Assembly (NCBI GenBank): GCA_037783415.1
Contig: JAZGTN010000052.1
Span: 2,294,001 to 2,358,000, forward strand
Source: Leptasterias polaris
Lineage: Eukaryota > Echinodermata > Asteroidea > Forcipulatida > Asteriidae
Length of the DNA stretch: 64,000 nt
Reading direction: 5' to 3'
Position numbers and translations under genes: made by a program. Position 1 is the first letter of the stretch; every line of letters starts with the position of its first letter. Of the stretch, positions 45,792-58,968 are shown piece by piece. The notes beneath the pieces were generated by a model that saw nothing but the letters and a program-made list of their open reading frames with translations, ran no database searches and was not told where the DNA came from.

Positions 45792-48629
45792 GTAAAGTTC
45801 ATCGTTGTGTTTTTATTTATTTATTTATTTAATTTTTTTTTCTGGGGTGGAGTTTTGTTTTTGAGGAATCAATTTATACTCCCATCCTCTAGTTTTCAAC
45901 AATCCGACACTTATATCATCAAATTCGATGTAGGCCCACGCCTTTAGTGCCAACAGCGAAAAACATTTTGCTGCCACGAATTATGGTGCACCTTTATATT
46001 GGGATTATTCAAATGCAGCAATCCAAAATTTGCAAATTGATATTTTGTTCTTGGGTCCATATTGTTTCCTCGACTTCGACAGTGTTTCAGCCGAAAGTGT
46101 TTCTGTGGATGATGGAGACTGAGCTTTAGAAACAGTTTAAAACTAAATCAATTGGTTTCAATAATTTGTCTTTCATAACACCTCTCTTTTCATTTCAAGA
46201 CATTTATTTCCATTCCAACAAAGAATCATCATAACAATATCAAAGAACAGTAAGAGAATAATTGGAAATGGGGGCATAGCCAGAAAAGCCATAAGCTTGT
46301 GGTTGGTTTGCCCAGACAAACAAAAACACAAATAGACTAACAAGTACAGTATGGGTAGGTACGATATTTAACTTCTAAGACTGAATAGACTCTATGTAAA
46401 CTAAGGTGAATTCAGAGGGATGCAACTTTAATAACAATACATATAGGACAGGGCGTGAGGGTTCCATTAACAATAACACTGCATAGGCCTACAGGTGTAC
46501 TGTAGCAGAATATTTTTCACATGATTGTCTCGAAGGATGAACAGTAAAGCATTTTTGACTAACTGGGCCTAAACTTTTTTCTTTTTTTCAACCTGAGGTT
46601 AAATCTTTCACTTTTCCACTGGTGTCCCAACTGAAAAACACATAATGGGACAACCCCCCCCCCACCCCACCCCGAAAAAAAAAATTAATAACTGTTGATT
46701 GAACTGGGATCAATAGCTCGTCAGACCTTGGTGGTCATGGGACATAATCGCCCCCTTTTCCCCACGACCGCGAGCGAGGTGAACGTGGTCCCTCGAGCGG
46801 GTACTTTTCTGTCATCGTCCGGAGAAGAAAACACTGCAGCTGCGACGCGCTTGTCGTCACGTCATTTACCCAAATAGCCCAGTAACGCCCTCTGGTCTCG
46901 TTACGACAACTTTGCAGCACAGCCGAATAATAGGCAATATAAATGACTGTCAACGAACGAACAAGAAGTACAAAATGATTAGTCTGAAAAGTACTTTTAG
47001 TATAAAACTGAAAAACCAGCGAACTAATTCCGTATTTCGATTTGACAAACGCATAATATGGACTGACAAAAAGTAAAATATGGACTTGCAAAAGTAAAAT
47101 AATCTTCGACATAACAAGATTCGATATTCGGTGTCTTGCGGTAATTTGAAAAAAATGAGTAATTGTTTCACTGGAGGATGGAGTTATTATGATTTCGTTT
47201 TTCTTCTCCGAAAAAATGATGATCTTTTAAGGTAACAACTTTAGATGCAGCACAAGTAGTATTGACCAGGTTGTTAGTGGTATCCTGTTCGGGATAAATA
47301 TTTACCCCCCATCTCATGAAATACTACCTACTCCCCAATCGGGCTATTTGTTATTGTTATAAAATTTTGCTTCGCATACGGTAGTACACAGTCACTCAAC
47401 CAATGCACACAAGGTTAGATTTAATGCAATTTGTTTTTGCTATAAAGAGGCCTTGGATGGACATCTAAAGACTCAAACATTGACGTTGATATTAGTAATA
47501 TGTGAGTCTTTGATGTCCCTCCAGGGCCACCATAGGAAACACGTACACAGTTATATCAAACCGAGTGGCCACTTAAGAATCTCAGAAGAAAGCAAAAGAT
47601 ATTTCAGATGCAACCGCTTCAGGCATTTATTTTACTCATTGACAAGTTTTACATTAAAACTTTTAGGGTGGCTGCAGTTAAAGAAAACCTGGAAATAAAA
47701 TAATCTACAATTGTGCAAATGATAGCTAAATAATAGTAACCTACAAAATGTAGCCTGACGTATTCCTGGCAACCTTGATTTCGCAACACGCGTTGGGGAT
47801 CGGGAGACATTTTAGCCCCAAGAAGGTGTTTACCGCGACCCATACAGTCTAGTCACTCAACGAACCACCAGGCGGTATGACAACGCGCCCTCCTCCCCTA
47901 CTCCATACCAAAGGGGATTACAATCATCCCTTACCACACACTGAGAGAACTTGAACTCCAAATTCTCAAGTGACGGTCGGCACTTTTGTAAAACCAAACC
48001 TCAAAAAAAAAAAAGGAAAACGAGTCCATATTTTCTAAACTAAATAATAGTAGTTCAGATTTCGCAGTAGTCTTGGAATTCGAAACGAGTCCATATTTTC
48101 TCAATTAAAGTAGTTCAGATTTCGCAGTAGTCTTGGATTTCGCAGGAAAACAATCCCCGATAGATTTGGTCTGGCATAATTGTGTCTTCAGACAGACTGC
48201 ACGTCAGTAATATTACAGAAATAGTAATGAGGGGGAGAAATCCCATCTGAAAACTTGTCATCGAAATAAAAAAATATGGTATGAATATAAAAAACACTAT
48301 CTGCTCTTCTGCTGGACTAACAGCAGAGAATCAGAATTATTACAGCTACTCTAAGAACTTTTGGGTATTCCCTCACTAGAGGCTAGAAGAAATTACCTTC
48401 TTCTCAATTTTGGCAATAAATTATCGAATTCTAGTAAATTTAGACATAATTTATGCTTCCCCCTCTGAAATCAAGTTGTGCGGTTAGGGAGCTGAGGGAT
48501 AGCACCTGCTCTGGTTTATTACCCCATTGTAGAACACAGAGATACAACAACTCCACCATACCTGCTCTAGCAAGAATTCTGTAATTTTTAATTTGTTTAA
48601 AGTTTTTTTTTTTTTTACATGTTTCCCTC
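45792..48629. other. Intergenic, no gene recognised
   Basis: Only short frames. At about 48018-48136 the phrase CGAGTCCATATTTTCT and TAGTTCAGATTTCGCAGTAG recurs as a small direct duplication. A C-rich run lies near 46656. Nothing codes convincingly. Confidence 0.4.
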
Positions 48630-48805
48630 TTCACTCCTTTTTAACACGTCTGGCTTTTTGTGCAATTTTATAGCTTAAACCTTTTGATGTGTAGTTTTGC
48701 TATTTTTTCAACTAATAATGAATTTTTACTTGTAGACAAGGTTATTTCAGCCAGTGGCTGCCAACCATGTATTTGTTTTTAATAATAAACCAGAATAATA
48801 ATAGT
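48630..48805 (+). repeat. Retroposon-like 3' tail repeat, copy 2
   Basis: CGTCTGGCTTTTTGTG, AAGGTTATTTCAGCCA, AACCATGTATTTG, AATAATAAACCAGAATAATA; matches 40630-40850. Confidence 0.6.
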
Positions 48806-49230
48806 AAGCAGAGTATAGTTTTCGAAACGTCGAGACCACACCGGCTCTTTTCAGAGCCGCCCCTCCTCCCAAAGAGATTATATACATGATGGTACCCGCA
48901 AGTTTACTATTTTTATCCTTACGTTAATATCATCCACACCTTGCAAAGATTCAAACACCACTTGCGACTGACTAAATCAAGAAAAAGTATAACTCACAAA
49001 AACAGCTATAGGTCTCTGACTGGAAGCTTGTCTGTTATGTTTTTCCTTCTAAAATATGTGGTAATACTGGTATATCACAATCATATAACTGGGTCTGGTA
49101 AAACCAAACTTTCATCAAAATTGAGTTTTTGGTATTTATCATGAACATTATTCCCATCAATGTTGAGTAACATTTTTACTTTCCTGAATCTATAGAAAAT
49201 TCTCTAAATGGTGATACGTATAGTATGTTG

Positions 49231-49396
49231 AATACACCGATCCATTAAGCCACGCCCATTTCTCATTGACCAATCACAACCGCGAAATCTGATCACCATT
49301 TGAGCCGTTTGGTGATCTTTGCACTAATGGTGATCGGGTTTCGCGGTTGTGATTGGTCAACTCGTAAGGAGGCGGGGCTTAATGGATCGATCTATT
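49231..49396. mobile_element. 166-bp hairpin element, copy 2
   Basis: Same length and sequence as the copy at 36996-37161, with improved arm symmetry (AACCGCGAAATCTGATCACC versus GGTGATCGGGTTTCGCGGTT). Confidence 0.87.
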
Positions 49397-50637
49397 AGTC
49401 CCTGGGGTATATTTATGACCTTTTCGGTGAGGTTTCGGGTTTTGGGGTATGTCAGGACTTTCGGTAGGTGTCAAGTTTATTGAGTCGGCTGTATGAGAAT
49501 TGACCGTTAACACAACTTTCCTCTCGATCGTAACCAATGCTGTTAAAAAACACGTGGCCTGTTTTACCGTGTGTATGGCTTGAACTTTTTTTCAAAATTG
49601 CAGTTGAATTGACAGGTTTTATCTTATTTGAACAAATAATTTTACCGATAGGGTGTTGTGTGATACCATGGATATTGCACGGCCATTCAGTTTAGGTTTA
49701 TCACGCCAAAACTGAAACTTGCCTTAAGCCACCTCAAGTGCGTTCACTTAAAAACGGAAACACAAACTGCGAAGAATTTGACCAAAGTGTGTAAATAAAC
49801 AAGCTAAGTGTTCAGTTCCTACTGGCTGAGGACCCAGCTGTAAACTGGCTTACGGACTTTAGAACGAGATCAGTATAGCATACGACATCATCATCATCAG
49901 GTGAACCCATAGGTCGCACAGCTTGCATCGATTTGGCAACAGCATTACATGAAACGACTTTTGGTATAGCACGTCCATAAACCATAGACTTATACAGTTA
50001 CGACCAGTACTCAAATCTCTAATTTTCAAAACCAAAGCTTTGGCTTTGGCTTTGGCTTTGGCTACGTTCAGCTACGGCTATGTTATCGGCTTCGACTTTG
50101 GCTTCAGTTACTGCACTACATCGGCTTTGGCTGTAGCTGAGATTTCATCAGTAAAGTTGCAAAACGTAGGCCTATATAACGTGATTTCGCGGGGGCTTCA
50201 AACAGATGACAAAAACGAAGCTGAGGCAGTGGTTTTAGAAAAGTGTATGCAGACCCCCCCCCCCCCCCCCTGTTAACAATGAACAATACATATGAACATA
50301 TGGTCTACAACACCCATACAGTAATCGGAAGCCAGACGAGGAACTCCCGCCCTTTTATAACTGTTGTTATTCGTCACTTACGTTTATTTGTCTACGGGAT
50401 AAAGTTTCTGGATTGGATGATGGATTTAGTTATTGATGAACGCGTGATAGAATGTCAGATTGAAGTGCGTGGAACTTGCAAAAAACCCGTAGTCAAAAGA
50501 TGAAAGACCGCCACTCGTTGTATACCCACAGTGTGGTTCAGTTCTAGATATTGCAGTCTGCAATACACACAAGTGAATGTTACGTGCAACAGATTTTTCT
50601 ATTTTTGTGGCAGCCATTTTTGTTTGTTTAATGAAAC
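49397..50637. other. Intergenic, no gene recognised
   Basis: Contains a TTTGGC hexamer repeat at about 50040-50062 and a C14 run near 50259. The open frames over these are compositional, not genes. Confidence 0.4.
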
Positions 50638-51030
50638 GCATTACGTTTGGTAATCACTCTTAAAGTTAATGACAATAAAAACTAGAAGTACAGCAGCTTT
50701 TGATAGTTTAAAGCATTTTGGAAATATTTCACTTCGAAGTAATGTTGTTATGTAAATTGATGTTAGTTTTTATGACACACAAATCTGAGAAACGTTACTG
50801 TCAGAAACGTTTCTCAAATTGTGTATTCCTATTACTTATTAGGGATTATTCTTCCTGCGTGGACATTATCGCTCCGGATTTTCGGCGATATCTCAAAAAC
50901 GCAGCCAACTTTTGAAATGAAATTTTCACAGGTTAGTTTCATTACATGTATCTACACTAATGATGTAGAATAATATAAAAACAATCAGATAGTTCAGAAA
51001 ACCAAAGAGACTTTGCCTATTGCCTTTAAA
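50638..51030. mobile_element. MITE family B, copy 3
   Basis: TTACGTTTGGTAATCACTC at left, GACTTTGCCTATTGCCTTTA at right, with the family B interior (TTCTTCCTGCGTGGACATTA, TTTTCACAGGTTAGTTTCAT). Confidence 0.78.
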
Positions 51031-52866
51031 TCCCAGTATAACTATCAGGTACCGTAACTATCAAAAACAACTTGACAGTTTTGACCGAATGAGGGCGTTC
51101 CAACTGACGTTGGATGTAAAAAGACAAACTGACGTGGATGTAAAAAAATATATATATATCCGCATGTAATAAACATTGTTTTAAAAACATACTGCTGAGT
51201 AGCCTACTAGGTGGCCGAGTACAAGTACTCAAATACGACTATTTGGTCCATCGAGTTGGCCCTACGACTCACGAGCACGAGTATTCTAGTATCGAGTCCA
51301 ACAGCCAAGTACCAAATACCTGGGTCGCCGAGTGCGGGTAGAAGTAGGCCCCCTACACAAAAACTGAAAAATGAGATATTAAAACATTTTTGCTTTTTAA
51401 CTAATTTCTAGACATCAATGTAACTATCTTTCAAGCCCCTGAAAACACAGAAACCGTTTTTGCTCGGTGCAGTAGGCCTATAGGTCACTTTTAAATTGTG
51501 CATGCCGTCAATACCTGCCATGGATTATTTTTTTACGTTTAGCTACGTTAAAATGAAGACTTATATAAAAATGGTGTCACCGAATTATTTGGTGGTTTTC
51601 TTATAACTTAGTACCGATTACCGCGTTATAAATAGGCCCCCTTTTTACACGAACGACAATCTGAATTTGTACTTAATCTGAACAATGGCTCTGTATTGTG
51701 TTTCAATCTGTAATACTACAATGTGCAACCGGGGGCCTACTGTTTCGATTGCAAATTCAAAATAAGCAAACATTGAACGTATGATACACAAAATATAAAC
51801 CTGTTTAAGTTTCTCGAAAACACAACCCCCGTAATTTTGAAGAATTTTTCGCATGCTGTTTTATGGTACATTTTTATGAAAACAAGAGAGGGATTACTCT
51901 TTCAGAAACGAGGGTGTATTAATCGATATAATTATTATGATTCAGACGAACACAAACATCACATTTTCTAGTAGTCACCCAAAACACACAAAAAATTACA
52001 TCATCGATGAGAACCTGCAAAGGAAATGTCATCCAACTCTGGTCACGTTTAAAACACCACACATGTTTTTAGATGAACTGATTCCTCTAACACGGGAGCT
52101 CATTTAACTTCATACTAGGGTATATTGTTAATGTCATTCTGGCTTACAGGAAGGTTATAACAAATCCACTCCAGCCCAGGATTGTAACTTTCATTAACGT
52201 AAGTTACAGAGGCCCAAAGGGCGCTTGCTGTTCACCACACAATAATTTTGTGCTTATTGCGCTCCGAGATTATGTGGACCGTGAGCGCGAATTCCGCGGT
52301 GAGATGTGCCGTCAAATTCGGCCATGTCATCCCCCAGCAGAGATGAAAAAGTTACCTCGGTCATCTTTAACATCAAAACAGCTGTGTTTTTGAGCAATTT
52401 TAAAATTCACATCTGTTTACGCTATAGTTTTAGTATTCAATGCGTATACCGTATACAGAGAAACAAGTTCTTGATGAAATTTACTATTATTCACAACAAT
52501 GTATTCATTACTTATCCATTTAAAAATGTAAGAGTAAAACATAAATGTATATTATTTTCCATGGTAATGAAACAATTATTATGACCTAATGTTTCACTAA
52601 TCTTTTACTTGAGACTTGTCTCTTTGTGTGAATAATAGTGATTCGGGGTTTTCCCCATTCGGGGTTTTCTGTATATGAAGCAATCGGTGCTTTCGATGAA
52701 TGGGGCAAACAGGGTGGGATTATTACATCAATTAAAATTAGTTCCTATTTTTGTTTATGAACATAGATAAAACATTGAGCCGAGGTGAAAACGACCTTTA
52801 CTTAAAGCCAAGTGCGTACTGCTTGTCTGCCTACCTTGAAACGAAAACACCGGGCTTAGAGGCGCA
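51031..52866. other. Intergenic and SLCO upstream region
   Basis: No gene recognised. Just upstream of the SLCO ATG, the phrase TTCGGGGTTTTC occurs twice about 20 bp apart (near 52642-52670). The SLCO promoter and any 5' non-coding exon should be here but cannot be fixed by eye. Confidence 0.4.
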
Positions 52867-55800
52867 ATGGCTAGGGACCAACGAGCCGACTCAACTCAGG
52901 GAGATGACCGCTTGACTAAGGAGGAAATGTGGTGCTGTTGCATCTTCTTCTACCCACGACGTCTTCAGCGATATGTATCTCTCAACCTCTTCATCTTCTG
53001 GGTGTGTAGTCTCCTGTGCTTCGCTGCTGCCGCACTGGCCGTCTTCGAAGGGCTTGTCACCACCATCGAGACCCGCTACCAGCTGAGCGCCTCGGAGATC
53101 GGCTTCAGCGCCTCAATGTACACTGTCGGTGTTGTGATCTCCACCGTGATTGTGACTCACTTCGGCGGCCATTCGACGAGCAGCCGGCCGGTATGGATAG
53201 CTATGGGTGGAGTCCTACTTGCCGTGGGTGCGTTCTGTCATACCCTGCCACAGTTCACCCTTCCCCCGTATCAGGTGCCTGGACAATCCAACTCATCGGG
53301 GAGTTTTGCTGGGGTGTGCCGTTCTGATGATGGAGAGGAAGAAGGTTCTTGTGAGGATGGGGATCGACAGATACTGAAAGATAACAATGTGGCATTTTGG
53401 CTCATTGTCGTTGGGCAGGTGATACTGGGACTAGGTTACGGGCCGCTGGTACCGCTGGCTCTAGCCTATATTGACGACAATGCTTCCAGGGGAACCACCG
53501 GCTTGGCGTCAGGTGAGCACAATCGTTATTTTATTCTACACTATTTTTGTTGTTTTGTGTGTGTGTGTGTGTGTGCATCATTAATATTTGTGTACAAAGT
53601 CTTTTTTTTCAATATTGTCAATGTTGCAAATGAAACACAATTACAAAACTTAAGTATCTTAACGCTAATTATCCGAGTACAAAAAACCCCAAAACAACCC
53701 CACTCAAATAATCGTTTAGACTATTGTTTTTTACTGTAATGATTAGTTATGACGTATCCTTGAGGCATCCTTGGTTTCATTACCAGAAAAATACAAAGAA
53801 AGACACGGTAGGCCTACTATAAACGTCTTATAGAATGAATACCACATACAAACTATTCTTTAACCCAATATTTTTGAGCCAACATCAATAACACAATCAT
53901 CCGTCTTTATGATTTACAATCAATTCCATAAGCTCGCTGGCACGCAAGGTTGTACTTGGCTTTTGCACACCGCTTTCTACAACTCTCAGAAGCCACAGAT
54001 TCGAAGCTTTAAAAATGATCCCGTAATAGTCGCTGGCGTTGATTTCAAATTATTTCATTTATTAATTCTGGTTGTGAAGCCAAAGACTCTCAGAAAAGCG
54101 AACTTAATCATTATATTAGCCAAGAACCCGATGCAGAGAAGACAATGAAGGAAGATTCAGTTTTAGATGTGAGAGGAAAACCCCATTGAATTATTCCCGG
54201 GAAAACCCGAGAAGTCAGGTAGGGACTGAAAATCCAATCCACGGTGCCTCAGTGGGATTTGAACCAGGGTCCCAGAGGTGAAAAGCAAGGCAAGATACCA
54301 CTATGCCAACCTGAGGGAGGGCGAACGCTTGTAGTAACACCTGGCAAAAGAGTGGAGGTTTAAAAGTTTGTAACCAGAGCATTGGTATCCACGAAAAACA
54401 GAGACTACGATATTGAAGCTTTCTTAAATGTATTCAGGTATACTGGAGAGCATGTTTGGGCTGGGGGCAATCATCGGTTTCCTGATTGCCAACGGGGCGA
54501 TCAGTCTCTGGGTGGACTTCTACCGCGTCGACGTCGCTTCCATCACCCTGACGCCCAAGGACCGAGGCTGGGTAGGGGCGTGGTGGCTCGGACTCCTCAT
54601 CGTAGCGGTTGTATTCGTTGCTCTCTCCCTGCCGTGCTTCGGCTTCCCGAGGCGCATCCCTCGTCGAGACGATGTGGAGGATGTCAAGGAAACTCAAATC
54701 AAGAAGGCTGCCTCTGGAGAAGGGACACAAGTATCAGCTCTGAAGAATCTCAAAGGTAAACAATGTTTCTCTTTGATTCCCCAGGGCAGTAATCTGTCAA
54801 ACCAACCACATTGAAGGAACAACTATTTGAACTTCCGGGAACTTCCCGAAATCATCCGATCATCAACTTCTCGACGTTTCGATAAGTGTAATCTTAATGT
54901 CGTCAAGAAAAATATTGCAGGGGGCACGTTTTCGTGTTGATCTTTAAACATATTTTATCTTCGATTTTTAGAGTGGCCTCGGTCGGTTTGGCGACTCCTG
55001 ACCAACGTCATCTTCCTCCTGTCTAGTCTGTCCTTCATCACAGAGGGCGCCCTAGTCTACTCACTGGCGGCATTCTTTCCAAAGTACATGCAAGTGGAGT
55101 TCGGGCTTGATGTTGCTTCGGCGAACCTCACTGCGGGTACAGTCATTTTTTTCATTTCAACCTCTAGCACCTGCTTCCAACCCCTATCCAATTTCTATGC
55201 CTGCAGTGGTTACATTTTCAGCACATGCCGATAAATGTTATTAATGTTTTCATTGTCTTAACCACATCGTACACACTGGTCAGCTCATATGCCATGATAC
55301 CTTAAGCTGGACCATGCCACACGTCCTAGAGGGGGTGTCAATCAATACGTGTCGGCGATTTGGTTAGAAGGGGCAGGACATGTCACTTGTCAATGGTAGA
55401 TGAAACCAAACTATACAACTTCATTAATTAACAAAGAAATAGCATAAATTAACACAGGCAATACCTGAACATGTTAACAACACACTTAATTGATAAAAAA
55501 AATCGTTGACAAACTGCAAACACAAACCCTCTTAAACTGAGGAAAAACTTGTCAGCACGTGCTGACAAAACATACCAGGAGGACGTATCAACCACACTGC
55601 AAAAACTGTGGTGTTAAAATTTACACCATGGGTGATGTCACATATAGATACAAAAAAGAATCAAAATTTACACCATAGGGTGTTCAAATAACACTAATTT
55701 CTGCAAAAAATTATTACATTGGTGTTATTTTTACACCATTAAATTTTAATTTTGATTCTCTCTTCGGCGACAGCGACAATGGTGTCAATGTTGCAGCGCA

Positions 55801-58800
55801 AACAGGTCACTCGCTGCAGGGATTTAAAGCTCCAATATGAACCTTTTACAAGAGGCTTACCTGAAGGGTCTCGGGCCTACCCCTGGAAATTAATATATGA
55901 GTTTTACTTGCTTTGCAATTTGTTTTGACAGGTTTTGCGTTTGTACCACCTTGGGCTTTGGGTGCCTTAGCAGGCGGGTTTTTTATGAAAAAATTCGCTC
56001 TGACGGTACGTGGCTCGTCGGTCTTGGGCTGCGTCTCTGCACTGGTTGCCTGCTGTTGTGCCGTAGCTCTGATTTTCATCGGGTGCGACAACCCACCAAT
56101 TGCTGGTGTGACTGTTGGATACCATGGACACGAGTAAGTCAACATGGCTGCTTTGAAGACCTTTATATTGCAACGTCACGGCCCGAGTTTTTGCCAACCG
56201 AGGTTTGAAAACTATGGAAAGCCATATAAATGCAAAACAAGAACAGATAACCACAGTTTGTATTAACAGTGTTACACAAATATTCAAAAATAGTGTTGAA
56301 TTTGATGGAAACAAAAGCAACCAATTATGGAAGGTAATTTATTCGATTGAAAGCTTGCAGAAAATGTTGAATTTTGTTACAATACCTGTTAACACGGTGG
56401 AACGTTTTGCAAACATTCAGCCGTCCATGCCAACCAGTGCGGTTTGTTTTTCAACAATAGAAATGTCTATAGCCACTCACGGTTTTAGAAAGCTGTTACA
56501 AACCGTATCCGAACTGGCGCAGCGGATACGGCTACGACTGTTTTTAAATGTGTTGCTAAGGACGTCCTTTACTTCAACGCATGATGACTCAGCGATCCAG
56601 CCGTACCCATAGCCAGACAGCTCAGCAAAAAGTTAGCCGGGAGCCGTCACAAGTAATGCACTTAAGATTTACATAACATTCTTGAATAGTAAGCCATTTG
56701 TGTTAAGCGTGATTTTTAAAGCTCAGCAGATTCTTGTGAATGTAATTGCCAGCTTTTTTTTTTTTCGGACCAATTTTTTTTCCCAGAACAGCGGTTTATT
56801 GCCTAGGTAACGGTTACATTACTGCGTCAGTGACGTCATTTTGCCACCGTTGTAAATCACGTGACATATATTAATTATGCATTTTAAAAAATGAAAAAAC
56901 AAACAAACAATTATTGACTAATATTAATAAACGCATCTTATACGTACAATAATTTTGTTTTCATTATGCAAAAATAATGAGCTTCTATGTTTTTTCATGA
57001 ATGCTTACGATTTCAGTGAAATTATTGATTTTTGTAGTTTCCCAACGAGTCTCAAGGTACCATGTAACTCCGACTGTCTATGCCCGGATGGAGGGGCGTT
57101 CACCCCGTACTGTGGACCGGACTATGTCACCTTTTTCTCGCCTTGTCACGCCGGATGTGCGGAGGTCTCCGAAAATAAGGTATCGTGTAAAAAACAATGA
57201 CTGGATGAAAGGTTGAATGAATTTGTTTCACCATGGTGCGACAGCAGTGGTCATAAATATTGGTCAATAGACCGTTCTATTGCAACGTCACAGCCCGAGT
57301 TTTTGCCAACCAATGTTGGAAAACTATGGGAAGCCATAAATGCAAAGCAAAAACAGATACAACAGTTTGTAACAATGTTAAACAAACATTCAAAAATTGT
57401 GTTGAACCTTTTGAAAACAAAGCAACCAATCATGGGATGTATTTTTCTTCTTATAAATTGAAAGTCGATATAAACATTGATTGTTTGTTTTACGTAGACG
57501 TACAGCAACTGTTCGTGCTCCACGAACGTCTCTCTACCGACCTCTTCTGACGTCACAATCTCACCTACGCCCTCTATGCTAACAAGTGGGCATTGCAAGT
57601 ACAATTGCTCTAACATGATTTTCTTCACTGCTCTAATGGTGGTATGGGCATTTACCTTAAGTTCAGCTACGTCACCGAGGATCATTATAATAGTAAGGTA
57701 AGGGGGAAAAAAACTTCAAGACATGGATCGGTGATTTTCAGATTAATTGTAAAAAATTACTAGTAGTTAACTTAAAGAGGCACTGTCTTTATGGTCATAG
57801 CAGTTAATAATTCTACGTACAGCCTCAAGCCTGCTTTGATCGTGACGACACAGCCCCTTTAAAGCCTATTATGTACAACATTGGTTATTGTCAAAGACCA
57901 GTATCCACACTTGAATGTGACCCAAAATATACACATGTACATGAAAGGGAAAGTACCATTAATTAATAATGTTTTATGTTTCCAAGTATAGTTTATTTTA
58001 TACGAACAGTCAGCATTCTTGTAAACACAACTGAAGTTTGGAGAAGAAAAAACAAAATCATATTCGCTTTTTTCCCAAAAATAAAACAATTATTATAAAG
58101 CCTTGTGTTATTATTTTGTTTTATAATCATTTTTCCAGCTCTGTCAGCCCGTCGGATAAGTCTCTCGCTCTTGGTATTAGCCGAGTTATTATGCTCGTTT
58201 TAGGTAAGTTTATAATAGTTATAATATTTCTTATTTATCTTGGGTGATCCATTCAATAAGAAAAACTCACTGATCTCTCATTGATCCCAGCTCACATCAA
58301 AACTACAAAAAGTGCAATTGACAAGGTTAGAGATGTAGTTTATGCAGACGGTATTTTATAGGGTCTCGGAGGGCTTGACTGACACAATTCTGGGTCAGTT
58401 TGATCTGGAAAATGGATAACAAGAATGTGTGACAGCTTTATGTGACAGTTTATAATCCAAGAAATAATGTGTCGATACGATCGAGTATCCTTACCCATTG
58501 TCTCATAGGAATTTCAGCAACAAAACAAATTTGAAAACAACCATTTACATTACATCTGCCATGAAGAACGTCCCTTTAGCTTATTAAAATTACTTTTGAC
58601 TACTTTGTAATCCCCTGTGTTATTTAGGATCAATACCCTTCCCATACCTGTACGGAGCCTGCATCGACTCGGCGTGTCTCGTCTGGCAGAGTCTATGTGG
58701 TGAGCGTGGCTCGTGCGCCGTGTACGACATCGAACGATTCCGCATGATCATTTACGGTTTGACGGCAGGGCTAATCGCCCTGCAGTGCCTCTCCTTCTTC

Positions 58801-58968
58801 GTGATCTTCCTTATTTCACTCGCCACCACCGGTGATACTAATAGTACCAAAGACGACGCGAATAGACGTACCGGGAACAGCCCCGGAAAAGACGGCGAAG
58901 AAATGACACCGCCCTCTGTCGGTGATGGACTGCGAAACAATGGTTATAATATTGAAGGGGCAATTTAG
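52867..58968 (+). CDS. Solute carrier organic anion transporter (OATP/SLCO family), complete 8-exon gene
   Basis: Plasma-membrane transporter for bulky organic anions such as steroid conjugates, bile-salt-like and hormone substrates (family knowledge). Exons 52867-53512, 54438-54755, 54972-55136, 55932-56133, 57038-57179, 57498-57697, 58139-58203, 58628-58968; phases add to 2079 nt (692 aa plus stop). About twelve membrane spans can be placed. Signature features: VTTIETRYQLSASEIGF after span 1, PLALAYIDDNA, and the superfamily motif DRGWVGAWWLGLL before span 6. A Cys-rich Kazal-like domain lies in the large loop between spans 9 and 10 (CNSDCLCPDGGAFTPYCG, TFFSPCHAGC), followed by SPSDKSLALG and PFPYLYGACIDSACLVW. 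The ATG at 52867 opens a short cytosolic N-terminus (KEEMWCCC). The C-terminus is Ser/Asn/Gly-rich. The subfamily cannot be named safely. Confidence 0.93.
54050..54330 (-). mobile_element. Second SINE family, copy 2 (SLCO intron 1)
   Basis: Minus-strand tRNA-like head with GGTTCAAATCCCACTGAGGC; body phrases TTAATTCTGGTTGTGAAG, ATTCAGTTTTAGATGTGAGA and GGAAAACCC match 42330-42620. Confidence 0.72.
55200..55590 (+). repeat. Dispersed repeat with perfect 20-bp palindrome (SLCO intron 3)
   Basis: TAACCACATCGTACAC, CATATGCCATGATACC and CCTAGAGGGGGTGTCAATCA match 16650-16745. A perfect palindrome TTGTCAGCACGTGCTGACAA is at 55549-55568, corresponding to the near-perfect one at 16619-16638. Confidence 0.6.
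56166..56331 (+). repeat. Intron repeat, copy 1 (SLCO intron 4)
   Basis: GCAACGTCACGGCCCGAGTT, TTTTGCCAACC and the following 130 bp match 57278-57436 in the next intron with scattered differences. Confidence 0.75.
57278..57436 (+). repeat. Intron repeat, copy 2 (SLCO intron 5)
   Basis: GCAACGTCACAGCCCGAGTT and onward; partner of 56166-56331. Either a local duplication or two insertions of one element. Confidence 0.75.

Noticed and set aside
50040..50276. Frame rich in Ala/Leu and ending in polyproline
   Set aside because: Produced by TTTGGC hexamers and a C14 run; low-complexity artefact.
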